Under the pieces are notes generated by a model. That model searched no databases and was not told the origin of the DNA. It saw only the letters and a list, made by a program, of their open reading frames with translations. From Folioceros fuciformis (Eukaryota; Anthocerotophyta; Anthocerotopsida; Anthocerotales): 23,808 nt of DNA. Of this stretch, positions 1 through 10,937 are shown in pieces. Each line of letters begins with the position of its first letter. Positions within the stretch are counted from its first letter, which is position 1. The position numbers and the translations under genes were made by a program. The stretch spans positions 1 through 23,808 of the forward strand of contig JBNGIO010001637.1 in NCBI GenBank assembly GCA_049999805.1, written 5' to 3'.

Positions 1-79
1 TACGCGCCAAAGGGGACCCCTCAAACTTGCGTACGCGCCAAAGGGGACCCCTCAAATTTGCGTACGCGCCAAAGGGGAC
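1..79. repeat. 31-bp tandem repeat at window edge
   Basis: A 31-bp unit (TACGCGCCAAAGGGGACCCC followed by TCAAACTTGCG) occurs at 1-31 and 32-62, and about half of a third copy follows. The copies differ by one or two bases and contain the palindromic core GGGGACCCC. The array is cut by the window edge, so its full length is unknown. No coding role is seen. Confidence 0.85.
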
Positions 80-540
80 ACATAACCCGTGTGTTTGTAA
101 AAAAACCTAGAGAGAGGGGGCGTGTGCCCTTTGGTATGCCATAGTAGGCTGCATTCTCACGCACTTCAAAAAATTAAGCCACCAATGCGCAACAAAGGAA
201 AGACCAATAAGAGACAAAATTAGTCATATTAAAAGTTCGCAAAGATGGTTTTCAAGAAAAAGATAGATTTCAGTGGTAAACATAATGTCTTCAAATGAGA
301 AGAGTTTTTCTCAATGTATAATATTACAAGTTTGGAAGTTAGAAAATATCATATTTGAGGTCCAATAGGTCAACTTACCTCAGACATTAAGGATGGAAAA
401 AGCTCAAGATAACCATCTTCATAAGAGGTTGGAACATTAATCCACTAAGAGACAAGTTGCTCATAGCATTTCCAATCTAGCAAATGGTAAGTGACGTTTA
501 ATGAGCTCTAAGAGCTTTTGCAACCTCTTCACGTGGTATA
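80..540. other. AT-rich intergenic stretch, nothing recognised
   Basis: No reading frame, RNA gene or element could be supported here. The last 40 bases contain a degenerate first copy of the 46-bp repeat that follows. Confidence 0.6.
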
Positions 541-1392
541 TCTCATCCCTACAATGAAATGATAAAAACAATAGATAAATATTGATAGGCATGCATACCC
601 TTGAGTTCTAATAGCGTTTTGCAACCCCTTCAAGTGGTGTATCTCATCCCTATTCTAATAGCTTTTGCAACCTCTTCATGTGGTGTATCTCATCCCATTC
701 TAACATAGCTTTTGTACTCTCTTCAGGTGGTGTATCTGATCCATATTCTAACAGCTTTTGCACTCTCTTCAGGTGGTGTATCTCATCCATATTCTAACAC
801 CTTTTGCACTCTCTTCAGGTGGTGTATCTCATCCATATTCTAACGGCTTTTGCAACTTCTTCAAGTAGTGTATCTACCTCTTTAGCTGGTGTCTCTCATC
901 CCTATTCTAATAGCTTTTACACTTTCTTCAAGGTGGTGTCTCTCATCCCTATTCTAATAGCTTTTGCACTTTCTTCAAGGTGGTGTATCTCATCCCTATT
1001 CTAACAGCTTTCGCCCGTGATGTATCTCATCCCTTTTCTATTCAGCTTTTGTATCTCATCCCTATTCTATTCAGCTTTTGCAACCTCTTTACACGGTGTA
1101 TCTCATCCCTATTGGAACAACTTTTGCAACCTCTTTACACGGTGTATCTCATCCCTATTGGAACAACTTTTGCAACCTCTTCAGGTGATGTATCTCATCC
1201 TTATTCTAGGGGCTTTTGCCACCTCCTCATATGGTGTATCTCATCCCTATTCTAACAACTTTTGCAACCACTACAGGGTGGTATATCTACCTCTTCAGGT
1301 GATATATCTCATCCATATTCTACCAGCACATCTCATGTCTACAAGAAATGAGAGAAGCAAAAGATAAATATTGAGAGACATAGATTCCCTTC
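541..1392. repeat. 46-bp minisatellite with flanking direct repeats
   Basis: The core unit reads roughly GGTGTATCTCATCC, then ATATTCTAACAGC, TTTTGCAACCTC and TTCAGGT. Exact 46-bp spacing is visible at 729, 775 and 821, and about 16 variable copies fill 603-1330. Because 46 is not a multiple of three, each reading frame through the array is a rotating mixture, and the open frames at 804-1367 are by-products. The array is bracketed by two related 62-bp segments (541-602 and 1331-1392) that share ACAA.GAAATGA and AGATAAATATTGA. This suggests the whole block grew between duplicated flanks. Confidence 0.85.
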
Positions 1393-1731
1393 ATTGATTA
1401 GCTATTGGTCTTCCTTGAGCTGAGTTTGGTTGCAAGGAGGCAAGTGTGTTGCCCTGATAGAATAATCACCTAGGGTGCTTGGGTGCCCAGCCTCAATAAC
1501 CCGTCATTTGCATCTTTGATGACCAGAACGGCCTCCCTTAGTACTTTAGCCATACAAAGCAAATTGAGAGATCTTCACAGAAAAGAGGAGAAATCTGCAG
1601 GAAGAAGATGAGCGAACTGCATATTGCGTGAACAAATGGAAGCATGCAAGTGATAAGGTGTACAAACTACAGGAGTGGAAGTCCAGGCTGAGACGGACCT
1701 TCAATCCTGCAAAATGGTGCATTCTGGGTAA
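1393..1731. other. 3' flank of PQQ gene A, nothing recognised
   Basis: This segment lies immediately downstream of the minus-strand stop codon at 1732-1734 and presumably includes the 3' UTR. No convincing polyadenylation signal or further gene was seen. Confidence 0.5.
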
Positions 1732-3917
1732 TCACTTCACGCAGAAAGCGTAGAGAGTGGTTCCTGGATATTGAGCAGGTGGAGGTGGGTAACCAGATCC
1801 CACGAATGCGCAACCCTTGGACACAGAAATGCCCCCTCGGGTGCCTCCGTCAATGGAGTCATATTGCCACAGAACATCTCCAGTCTTGCCGTTCAGAGCA
1901 AAAATGTGGCCAGATTTGTAGGTGGAGGTTCCGAAAACGACGCCGTTGGCAACCGTGACAGGCCCTTTGACAGTTGCGCCGTTGGGATCAGGAGTTGTCC
2001 ATAGAATCGAGCCTGCGGCAAGGTTCAAAGGCCTGGTGACGTGATGCGCAGGCTAGCAGACACGACATGGACACCAGAGAAGATCGGCAAAGGCATGTAG
2101 CGTACTGCACCTGTGGCTGCATCCATCCCCACCCATGCTCCGCCTTTTGTGGTTTTGTTCGAAGGAAGCAGAGTGAAAGTGAGATTCCCGGAGTTGGCGT
2201 TGTTGGTGTACACATACTTCCCATCTGTGGAGGATCCCCACAAAGCTCCTCCGTCTTGCCCACCAGGTCCTGATACCTGATGATCACAATGCAGTCAGAG
2301 AGCGATCCATTCGTCACACTCTTGCATGTGCTGTGTGAGGTTGATGGAAGAGACGGTACCGTGCTCCACACCACGTCACCGGTGTCTCGATCCAAAGCCC
2401 AGACTATGCCGCTTTTTTGCGCAGCCACTGCCACATCAACCCAGGAGGACTTCACTGGGATGGTGAGCAACATGGGGGCTTCTCCGAAGTCGTAGTCTAA
2501 CCCAGGGCCTGGAGGACAGTTGGCATTGCGAACAGACGGAACACAAGCTACATTCCAAGCATCAAGGGATCCGACCGATGTGCCCCACCTGATGCGTCCA
2601 CTCTCCAGCTCCAGGGCTAGTATGGAGTCCCCATGATTCCCCGGTTCTAGACAGGGGTCAGGAAGCTGCCAGGCGCCACAAACCCAAAATCAATACACAT
2701 ACATATGCTATCAGGCCTGGGGTTGATGATGTGAAGCTCACCACAGGTTTGGAGACGTTCTGCTGTTTCCGCAGGCATTCGGAAATGGCTGGAGGGGTGT
2801 TGTATACGTTCCCCGTGGCTATGTACACCAGACCCCGAACCAGGTCGATGGCAGGACTGCTTCCCCAGACAGAACCTCCGGAATACTGTCCTGGCTTGCC
2901 CCCATTGTCTGGCATCGTCCTTGTCTTCCACACCACTTTCCCAGTTCGGATATCTAGCTTCTGAAGACTCCCGATGAAGCTGCAACAGACGTAGCCTGGG
3001 ACCAGAACTGGCGCAGCTTCCTCCGCTGAAGACACCCCGAAGTAGTATGATCTGTAACACGTGAGCAGATTCTGAAACATCTCCATTGCTCTCGAGCTTG
3101 TGCATTAACATCGCCCGTGTACAAGAGACGAACAACCAGGAGCTGACAGAAAGCTACCTTTTGTGGGCAGTCCCCGATTGCGTCAAAATGGCCCAAGGAT
3201 GGTCGTCCACCAGAGTGGTCCACAGAACCTTCCCAGTATGTCGATCGAGAGCAATGACGTAGGCAGGTCCGTTGAGTCCCACCAACAGCTTGTTGTGAGA
3301 TACCACAGGCGTGGCCCTCGTAAATGCGTTGGGTCCTGGCCAGAGACGCCACAAGAGGTACTTCCTCCTCAACCATTGCCATAGGAAGTTCAACGCTAAA
3401 ACACTGACAATGCCACCCTCTGTGCACGACCAGGAGCGTACCAGCGATAAAGGTGTATACACTATCCTGGATACCCGTGGCCTCCGTCAGATTGGTGGAC
3501 CAAAGAAGCGATCCAGTCTCCTGCTCAACCGCGAACACGGTACCAGACCAGGTGGGAAAATAGAGCACGCCCTTGTAGATTGCAGGAGTAGCGGAAACCG
3601 CACCACCAGCCTCAAATTTCCACTTGAGAGCCAGGCGCTGAGCTGTGTCAACGCTGATGATTCTCTCCTTCTTTGCAAACCTCCAGTTACGCAGCCCTCC
3701 TCCATGATTCTCCCACTGACAAGAATGGAAATGCAGCAGCCTCTACTTGTCAATTAGAGAGCGTCCACGGCTATGCTACTGCTCTACTTGGCATTCAGAG
3801 TAATGTGCCTACCTGGTCTCCATACGCATTGGAGGCTGCTGTTGCCAGAGGCAGAAGGATGGCAAGCTGTACAAGAATGGCAGGAATGAAACAACGTCGA
3901 CAGCGAGGTATCTTCAT
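1732..3917 (-). CDS. PQQ-repeat beta-propeller protein, polyvinyl-alcohol-dehydrogenase-like (copy A)
   Basis: Seven exons, all GT-AG and all in phase: 3813-3917, 3442-3715, 3158-3335, 2742-3051, 2360-2665, 2111-2276, 1732-2012, giving 539 aa. Exon 1 is a signal peptide: MKIPRCRRC, then a hydrophobic core (IPAILVQLAILLPLATA), so secretion or the endomembrane system is expected. The start at 3917 is preferred over an in-frame upstream ATG (4133) because only it puts the signal sequence at the N terminus. The body carries the tryptophan-docking PQQ repeats: GSLLWST (exon 2), GKVLWTT (exon 3), GKVVWKT (exon 4), GRIRWGT and GDVVWST (exon 5), GSILWTT (across exons 6-7), GDVLWQY (exon 7). The family is annotated in plants by similarity to bacterial polyvinyl alcohol dehydrogenase. 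Its plant substrate, and whether it truly binds PQQ, are not shown here. Introns are 76-106 nt. It is the distal member of a same-strand tandem triplet. Confidence 0.9.
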
Positions 3918-4684
3918 ACTGTTCAACTTCTCGTTTGCTGTTGTGAAGATTCTGGAAGCACAGAGAGTAGAGAAGATGAAAAAGACTGGAAGACTCCTCT
4001 TGGCACACTGCCACCTCCCCTGCAAAAGCCGACCGAAGTCGTCTAAAAGTGTGCAACACAGCGAGCAGTCGTGTGGGAGCCACCATCTTCTCTTCTCATC
4101 ACTGGGGGTCTTGTGGCCTGTCCTTTCCAGCAATCAGGGCCATCCTCCTCCGTCTTCAAAGATGCAGGTGAAGTCATTGTTTTGCATTTTCTAGGTGGGA
4201 TGTCTCCTAGTGCGTCATCGCTTGCTCCGATGTGCAGGCTCCTCCTTCTGCGCTGCGTGGACCGTCACGATTCGCCCCGTCGCCAAGCTCTCCTTGTTCG
4301 TGAGAGCGCTCCTTACAGCGCGGGAGTAACGTGGCAGGACCCGACTGGTGCCTGGCGACCTTGCAGGCTTGCGCAACACGATGGAAACAAGACCTCCTGC
4401 ATCGTACTTACCTCGATTACTGCCGCATCTCAAATGGCAATGTCTGTATGACGGTGGTATGGTCCCGTTCTGCCTGCATACATGTCAAAAACATAGGAAC
4501 GATCCCTCACAAATTAGGAGGAAGGACCTGTTGCAAGGAGATGGAGCAAGAAAAGGGTTCATGATCAAATGTCCACACGAAGGCTTGGGAGTGCTGATTG
4601 AAGCAAACTATCTACACTGGGAGTGCTTAGGATTGGCCTCATATCCTGCTTTTCGAACATTGCAAACTGGTGGATTGTGGGGAA
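3918..4684. promoter_or_regulatory. Intergenic region, 5' flank of copy A
   Basis: These 767 bp separate the stop codon of copy B from the start codon of copy A on the same strand. They must contain the 3' end of B and the promoter and 5' leader of A. No clear TATA box or other site could be assigned. Open frames on both strands here are short and mutually overlapping and show no family similarity. Confidence 0.5.
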
Positions 4685-6890
4685 TCACTTCACACAGAAA
4701 GCGTAGAGAGTTGTTCCAGCAGTTTGACTAAGTGGGTAGCCAGATCCCACGAAAGCGCAACCCTTGGAAACGGAGATCCCGCCTTGGCTGCCTCCGCCCA
4801 AGGAGTCATAGTGCCACAGAACATCTCCGGTCCTGCCGTTGAGAGCAAATATCTGGCCAGTCTCGTAGGAGGCAGTTCCGAACACAACTCCGTTAGCAAC
4901 GCTGACGGGCCCTATAGCAGATACGTTGTTGGGAGTAGGAGTTGTCCACAGAACCGAGCCTGCACCGAAGTTCGAGAACCTTCTGACGTGAAGCCGTCCT
5001 TGCGCAGTAATGGCACTGATAAGGCGGAGGTTAACAAATGGATGTAACGTACCTGTGGCTGCATCCAACCCCACCCATGCTCCGCCGTTTGTGGTTTTGT
5101 TTGAAGGAAGGAGCGTGTAGTTGAGTTTGCCAGAGTTAGCATTGTTTGTGTACACATGCTTGCCATCCGTAGCAGATCCCCACATAGCACCTCCGCCGCT
5201 CCCACCGGGTCCCGACACCTTATAAGAATGCAGCAATGCATTTCTTAGTGTCAAGATGGTGCCAGCATTCCAAGCACTCTGCTCCTGGATGTTCTCTGTT
5301 TAAAGGGAAGGAACAGTACCGTGCTCCACACTACGTCACCTTTGTCTCGATCCACAGCCCATACTATGCCGCTCTTCTGCCCAGCCACTGCAACATCAAC
5401 CCAGGAGGACTTCACTGGGATGGTAAGCAGCATGGGGCCTTCTCCAAAGTCGTAGTCCAAGGCAGGGCCTGCCGGGCAGTTCACATTATCCGCAGGCAGA
5501 ATGCAGGCTATATTCCAAGCATCGAAACGTCCTACAGATGTGCTCCACCTGATGTGTCCACTGGCCAGCTCCAGAGCTAGTATAGAGTTCTCGCGATTCC
5601 CCGGCTCCACACAAGGGTCAGGAACCTACAAGTTCAGGCTCTAAAAAACCAGATCAGTCATGCTCAGAGATAGACAGCCACAAGCCCACTCATCCGATGC
5701 AAAACCAAAGTGTGGTCAGCTCCGAGAGGCCCACCTCGGGTTTGGAGAGATTCTCCTGTTCCCGCAAGCATTTTACGATGGCTGGAGGAGTGTCGTAGAC
5801 GTTCCCTGTTGCTATGTACACCAGGCCCCGAGCCAAGTCGATAGCAGGACTACTTCCCCAGATAGCAGCTCCGGAATACTGTCCTGTCTTGCCCCCATTG
5901 TCTGGCAGCATGCTAGTCTTCCACACCACCTTCCCAGTTCGAATATCCAGCTTCTGGAAACTCCCGATGAAGGTGCAGCAGTTGTAGCTCTTGTCGACGA
6001 AGCCTGCGGCCTCCTCTTGTGAGGCCACCCCGAAGTAGTACGACCTGTGTAGCAGGAGGCCAGATTCTGAAACATTTCCAGTTGCCTCAAGCAATTCATC
6101 GCCCCCTTAGCAGAGACGAACATACAAAGAGACTAAAAACCACAACCTTTTGTGGACAGTCCCGGATTGGGTCAAAATAGCCCAAGGATGCTCGTCCACC
6201 AGATTGGTCCACAGAACCTCCCCCGTGCGTCGATCGAGAGCAACGAGACAGGCAGGGCCGGCGAGTCCCACCAGCACCGTGTTATGAGCTACCACAGGTG
6301 TGGCCCTCGTGAAGGCGTTGGATCCTGGAAAGACCAGAACTTCCTAGTCAACCCTCTCTCTCCATAGAAACAGTGAAACCCACACAATACCAATGCCAAA
6401 CTCACGGCCTGGGGCGTACCAAGGATGAAGTTGTACACAGTGCCCTTGATACCCGTGGCCTGCGTCAAATTGGTGGACCACAGAATCGATCCAGTCTCCT
6501 GCTCCACCGCGTACAATCTGCCTGACCAGGTTGGAAAATAGAGCACCCCCTTGTAGATTGCAGGAGTGGCGGAAATGGCGCCTCCAGCCTCAAATTCCCA
6601 CTTGAGAGCCAGACGCTGGGCAGCGTGCACGCTGATGCTTCTCTCCTTCTTTGCAAACCTCCAGTTAAGCAGCCCTCCTCCATGATTCTCCCACTGAACA
6701 AGGATTGAAATGCAGCACGAATCTGTCGTGGTCAATCACACAGCGTTCCCGTGCAAGCTACGGTGTTGCTTCACAGTAAGGAGCGCACCTGGTCTCCGTA
6801 CGAAACTGCTGCTATTGCCAGAGGCAGATAGATCGCAAGCGAGACGACGACGGTGAGAACGACGTGACTCTGGCAAAGGATATGCCTCAT
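4685..6890 (-). CDS. PQQ-repeat beta-propeller protein, polyvinyl-alcohol-dehydrogenase-like (copy B)
   Basis: Seven exons in phase: 6789-6890, 6420-6693, 6147-6324, 5735-6044, 5320-5625, 5053-5218, 4685-4959, giving 536 aa. Exons 2-6 have exactly the same lengths as in copy A (274, 178, 310, 306, 166 bp), so the two are recent tandem duplicates. Exon 1 encodes a signal peptide (residues about 1-28, core VVLTVVVSLAIYLPLAIAA). Seven tryptophan-docking PQQ motifs are visible, with W near residues 106, 164, 226, 315, 388, 450 and 494 (for example GSILW, GEVLW, GKVVW, GHIRW, GDVVW, GSVLW, GDVLW). They are consistent with a seven- or eight-bladed propeller. Introns are 93-109 nt. Only 356 bp separate this ATG from the stop of copy C upstream. 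The enzyme class is inferred from family; the substrate is unknown. Confidence 0.9.
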
Positions 6891-7246
6891 CGTCTTCAAC
6901 TGCACTTTGCTGGTGCGCAGCTTCTGGCAGCATGGGACTGTGTCGGGAAGACGGATAGCACCTGGCTGGCTACGACTTCGCCTGCAAAAACCCGACGAAA
7001 AGTGTATGGATTTTCATGCACGTCTGGGCACAGGCTTCCAGAATCCAGGACTCCAGACTCCTCAAGACGCGCCACGCGTGCCAGACAGACGTGGGGCCCA
7101 TCGCCCTCTTCCAAGAAGACTACGCGGCCTAGATTGTACATGTGTAGTAGAACGCCCGAACGGGCAGCTTGATGAGAGATCGGCCTCAGTCCGGCCTTAT
7201 TTCACAACTCCTGCCAAGTGGCTACAAGCTGGTGAAGTGGGTAGAC
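6891..7246. promoter_or_regulatory. Short intergenic region, 5' flank of copy B
   Basis: These 356 bp lie between the stop of pseudogene copy C and the ATG of copy B, so the promoter and leader of B must be here or reach into C. The segment is GC-rich, and overlapping open frames on both strands look non-coding. No core promoter element could be assigned. Confidence 0.45.
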
Positions 7247-8990
7247 TCACTTGACGCAGAGAGCGTACAGACTCGTTCCTGCCACTGTATTGAGTGGGTA
7301 GCCAGATCCTACGAACGCGCAACCCTTGGAGATGGAAATCCCGCCTCGGCTGCCTCCGGCAATGAAATCATAGTGCCAAAGAATATCTCCAGTCCTGCCG
7401 TTGAGACCAAATATGCGGCCAGTGTGGTAAGAGGAGTTTCCAAACAGCACTCCATTCGCTGCAGTGACAGGCCCTACCGCAGGTGCGTTGTTGGGAGCAG
7501 GAATTGTCCACAGAATCGATCCTGCTGTCAAATTCAAAACATTCGTCACCTGATGCCGTTCTTGCGGAGGCCAGCAGACACGACGTGACTTTACAAAGTA
7601 GAAGATCGGCAAAGGGATGCACAGGGGCGCAGCTGTTGCTGCGTCCAACCCTATCCAGGCTCCGCCGTTTGTGGATTTGTTCGAGGGAAGTAGTGTGTAG
7701 GTGAGATTGTTGGTGTTGCCATAGTTAGTGTAGACGTACTTGCCATCCGTAGAAGATCCCCAAATAGCACCTCCTTTGCTCCCGGCAGGTCCCGATACCT
7801 GAAGCTCAGAATGGAGGAATACAGTTGTTTTGATTTGTCAGAGTGCTGTGAGAGGGCAGTACATGCATTCTGCTTGGGATACGGTCTGTTTCAGGAAAGG
7901 AAGAGTACCGTGTCCCACACTATGTCACCGGTGTCTCGATCCAAAGCCCAGACTATCCCGCTCTTCCGCGCAGCCACTGCAACATCGACCCGGGAGGACT
8001 TCACTGGGATGGTAAGCAACATGTGGGCTTCTCCAAAGTCGTAGTACAAGGCAGGGCCTGGAGGACAGTTGGGATTGCCTCCAGGCAGAAGACAAGCTCC
8101 ATTCCAAGCATCAGATCGTCCGACAGCTGTGCTCCACCTGATGTGTCCACTGACCAGCTCCAGGGCTCATGATTTCTCATGATTTTCCGGCTCCACACAA
8201 AGGTCAGGAACCTACAATATATTTCAGGCCCCATAAGCAACAGACCCAGATGTGCACACGTATGACTTAGTCTACAAACCAGATCAAAACACACTTCAAT
8301 GCTATCAGCGTCACTCCTGTGCAGACACACCATTAAGGATAGATTAAGCTTATGTCAGGTTTGGAGCGGTTCTGCTGTTCCCGCAAGCATTCTAAGATGG
8401 CTGGAGGAGTGTCGTACACGTTCCCTGTTGCTATGTACACCAGACCCCGAGCCAAGTCGATAGCAGGGCTACTCCCCCAAACAGCAGCTCCGGAATACAG
8501 TCCCGGCTTGCCCCCATTGTCTGGCAGCATGGTAGTCGTCCACACCACCTTTCCCGTTCGTATATGCAGCTTCTGGAAACTCCCGATGAAGGTGCAGCAG
8601 TTGTAGGCTGGCACAAGAATGGTTGCACCTTCTTCCACTGAGGCCACCCCGAAGTAGTATGATACGTAAAACAGGACGGCAGATTCTGAAACATCTCCAT
8701 TGCTCTGAAGCTGCTGCAGCAGCAGCTACCATTACTGTCGCATCTTGAAAAAGTGACTGTGTCACCACGACCTTTTGTGGACAGTCCCGGACTGGGTCAA
8801 AATGGCCTAAGGATGCTCGTCCACCAGAGTGGTCCACAGAACCCCTCCAGTGTGTCGATCCAGAGCGACGAGATAAGCAGGGCTGGCGAGTCCCACCAAC
8901 AGCGTGTTGTGAGCTACCACAGGCGTGGCCCGCGTGAACGCATTGGATCCTGGAGACGCCAGAACTTTCTCCTCAACTAGTGCGATAGCC

Positions 8991-9037
8991 ACACTGACAT
9001 ATACAGTCAGTATCGCAACACTGACATATACAGTCAG
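8991..9037. repeat. Two 20-bp direct repeats, each a small inverted repeat
   Basis: ACACTGACATATACAGTCAG occurs at 8991-9010 and 9018-9037, a period of 27 bp. Within each copy CTGAC and GTCAG can pair around ATATACA. The second copy overlaps the presumed left end of the transposon (CAGTCAGACCCC at 9031). Confidence 0.8.
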
Positions 9038-10937
9038 ACCCCCTCTTATTGGGAGAAGCAAAAATCGTCCCATTTAGAGGGGTTCCGGTTTAGGCATTTT
9101 CATTTTTTTTGAAAATAAAAAATATTTAAAAAATTTAAAAAATTAAATCAAAAATTCGAAAGAGCTTAAAGCTTCCAAAAAATCCATAATGCTCCCTCAT
9201 ACTACATAGCTGCCAACCTAAATTTAGTTTGCCAGGTTAAAATAATCATCAATCCTTGATTGATTATGAGTTACTTTCATCTAATGACTAGCAATATATT
9301 TTTCCAATTGAGAATGCAACTTCAAAGCATTAAGAGTGTTATGTAGCATCTCTTCCAAAAGCATCTTCGGTATCCTCATAACATTATCTACAGCATCTTT
9401 TGTCGTACGCGGTCTTGGCGCTATGGTCTCCATTGACGCTGTATCATTCTCCTCACCCTCCTCATTGATAGACGGAGGGATTAATGCTTGCCATATTTCG
9501 TCATTTGTAGGAATATACGTAGCCTCCAATCCTTCATCCTCCTCAAAGTTCAAATACTCTTCAGCAGTCATCGTTGGATATCTAACATTAGCAATTCTTG
9601 TCATATCCTCAAATGTTAATAATGCTAAGCTTCGCATGGATTGTTGTAGCTCTTCTACCTGCATTTCTAACGAATTAGAGTAATTTTGAGGATCCGACAA
9701 TGGATCCTCTGGATCATATGGTGCGTTGTTTAGATCCAAAAGACTCATGGAACCGAGCATCTTGTGCACGCAATTCCGCATCCAAAGTGCTATGCCTTCA
9801 ACAATTGCGTATGGTATGAGGACTCACAAATGAAGTCCAAGCTTTTACCAACATAACCACTACTTGATATACATCGATAGTTGTAGTCGTATTGTCTATG
9901 ATCTGGTTGCATTGGTACGAAATCATCAACTTGCGATACTGAGCCTTGAAAGAACGGATGATCCCCTGGTCCAAAGGTTGATATACGCTTGTCACATTGG
10001 GTGGAAAGAAAATCACCTTTGTAAGTTGCAATTGAGCTACATTACCAAACCGATGCCCAGAAGAATTATCCACTATAAGTAACACTCTAGCCTGCGCTGA
10101 TGCAACCATCTTCTGATCAAAATCTAGCAAAAACTTCTCAAACAGCTCTATTGTCATCTATGCCTTTTGGTTTGTAGACCAGATAATATTCAAATTTTTG
10201 AGATTTTGAACATTCCTGACGAAAAAAGCACGAGGCCTAAGATATCTGTTAATCACAAAAGGTGGCAACTTGCAAGATCCATCAACATTTGTTGTCAGTC
10301 CAATTGTCAACCGTTCCTTAAACTGCTCCTTTGTCTTGGTGATTCACAATCCTAGAGAATGCACTTTTAGAAGCTGCTATTGAAAACTTCTCTGTTGTCC
10401 ATCTAGTCAACTCCTTAAGTGTGCAAGAGTGTTGGACATAATATTCGCAAACCTCTTTCTTTTGTTGCTTTATTAGGGTAGCATGCTTGGGTGGCAGCTT
10501 GGGTGGCATTGTTCCTATACGTCAAAGAGAATGGGTAAGAAACACATACAAAATATCTCACAGCAAGATAACAACTTACAACACTATAAGACAACTTGTA
10601 CAATGAAACAACTTATGTACTAGGAACAATGCTTCTGATCACAAAGCATAGTGTACATAACTGCTACATATATAAGCTCAATCTCGATGGCTGTCTATGT
10701 TTTATGATATAATTTCGATAGCCTTTAACTTGACATAATCTCAATAACTCATGATTTAAAATCTCGATAAGACGATTTCTTTAAAATTTTTATTTTATTT
10801 TAAATATATATTTTTCTTTTACGTAGATGTACTTGATTGAATGTTTGGAAGACATGTTCCTATTTACAAATTGGAGATTTCCTATTCACATTCAAGGAGT
10901 AAGCCCAGGCGTAAGGGGGTTCTATATGGGTCCCAGT
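9031..10937 (-). mobile_element. Degenerate pogo/Tigger-like DNA transposon in intron 2 of copy C
   Basis: The block contains a decayed DDE transposase (9281-10509) between AT-rich arms, and it interrupts intron 2 of PQQ copy C. The left end probably begins at CAGTCAGACCCCCTC (9031) after TATA. The best candidate for the right end, read inward on the minus strand, is ACTGGGACCC from 10937, next to TA at 10938-10939. The two ends match only loosely, so the limits are tentative. TA flanks are what this superfamily uses as target site. The long AT-rich segments at 9090-9160 and 10680-10820 have no coding content. Confidence 0.7.
9281..10509 (-). pseudogene. Broken pogo/Tigger/jerky-family DDE transposase
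   Basis: Three pieces can be read. 10318-10509 encodes an N-terminal helix-turn-helix (MPPKLPPKHATLIKQQ, then KELTRWTTEKFSI), the family's DNA-binding domain. From 10322 the frame changes and catalytic-core sequence begins (ERLTIGLTTNVDG, KLPPFVI, LRPRAFF), continuing at 9798-10157 with LLIVDNSSGH and FFPPNVTSVYQPLDQG, both diagnostic of this family. 9281-9781 is an acidic C-terminal tail in a third frame. Lesions: the segment that should hold the second DNA-binding half and the first catalytic Asp is missing at about 10320; a TAG (10160-10158) and a TGA (9800-9798) each stand where the family has Trp; and there is a frameshift between 9800 and 9781. The protein cannot be active. Confidence 0.85.

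Noticed and set aside
804-1367. Short plus-strand proteins with ISSLF and SHPYS words
   Set aside because: They are translations of the 46-bp minisatellite, whose period rotates the frame.
3918-4133. In-frame N-terminal extension of PQQ copy A from the ATG at 4133
   Set aside because: It would bury the signal peptide 72 residues inside the protein; the ATG at 3917 matches the start of copy B.
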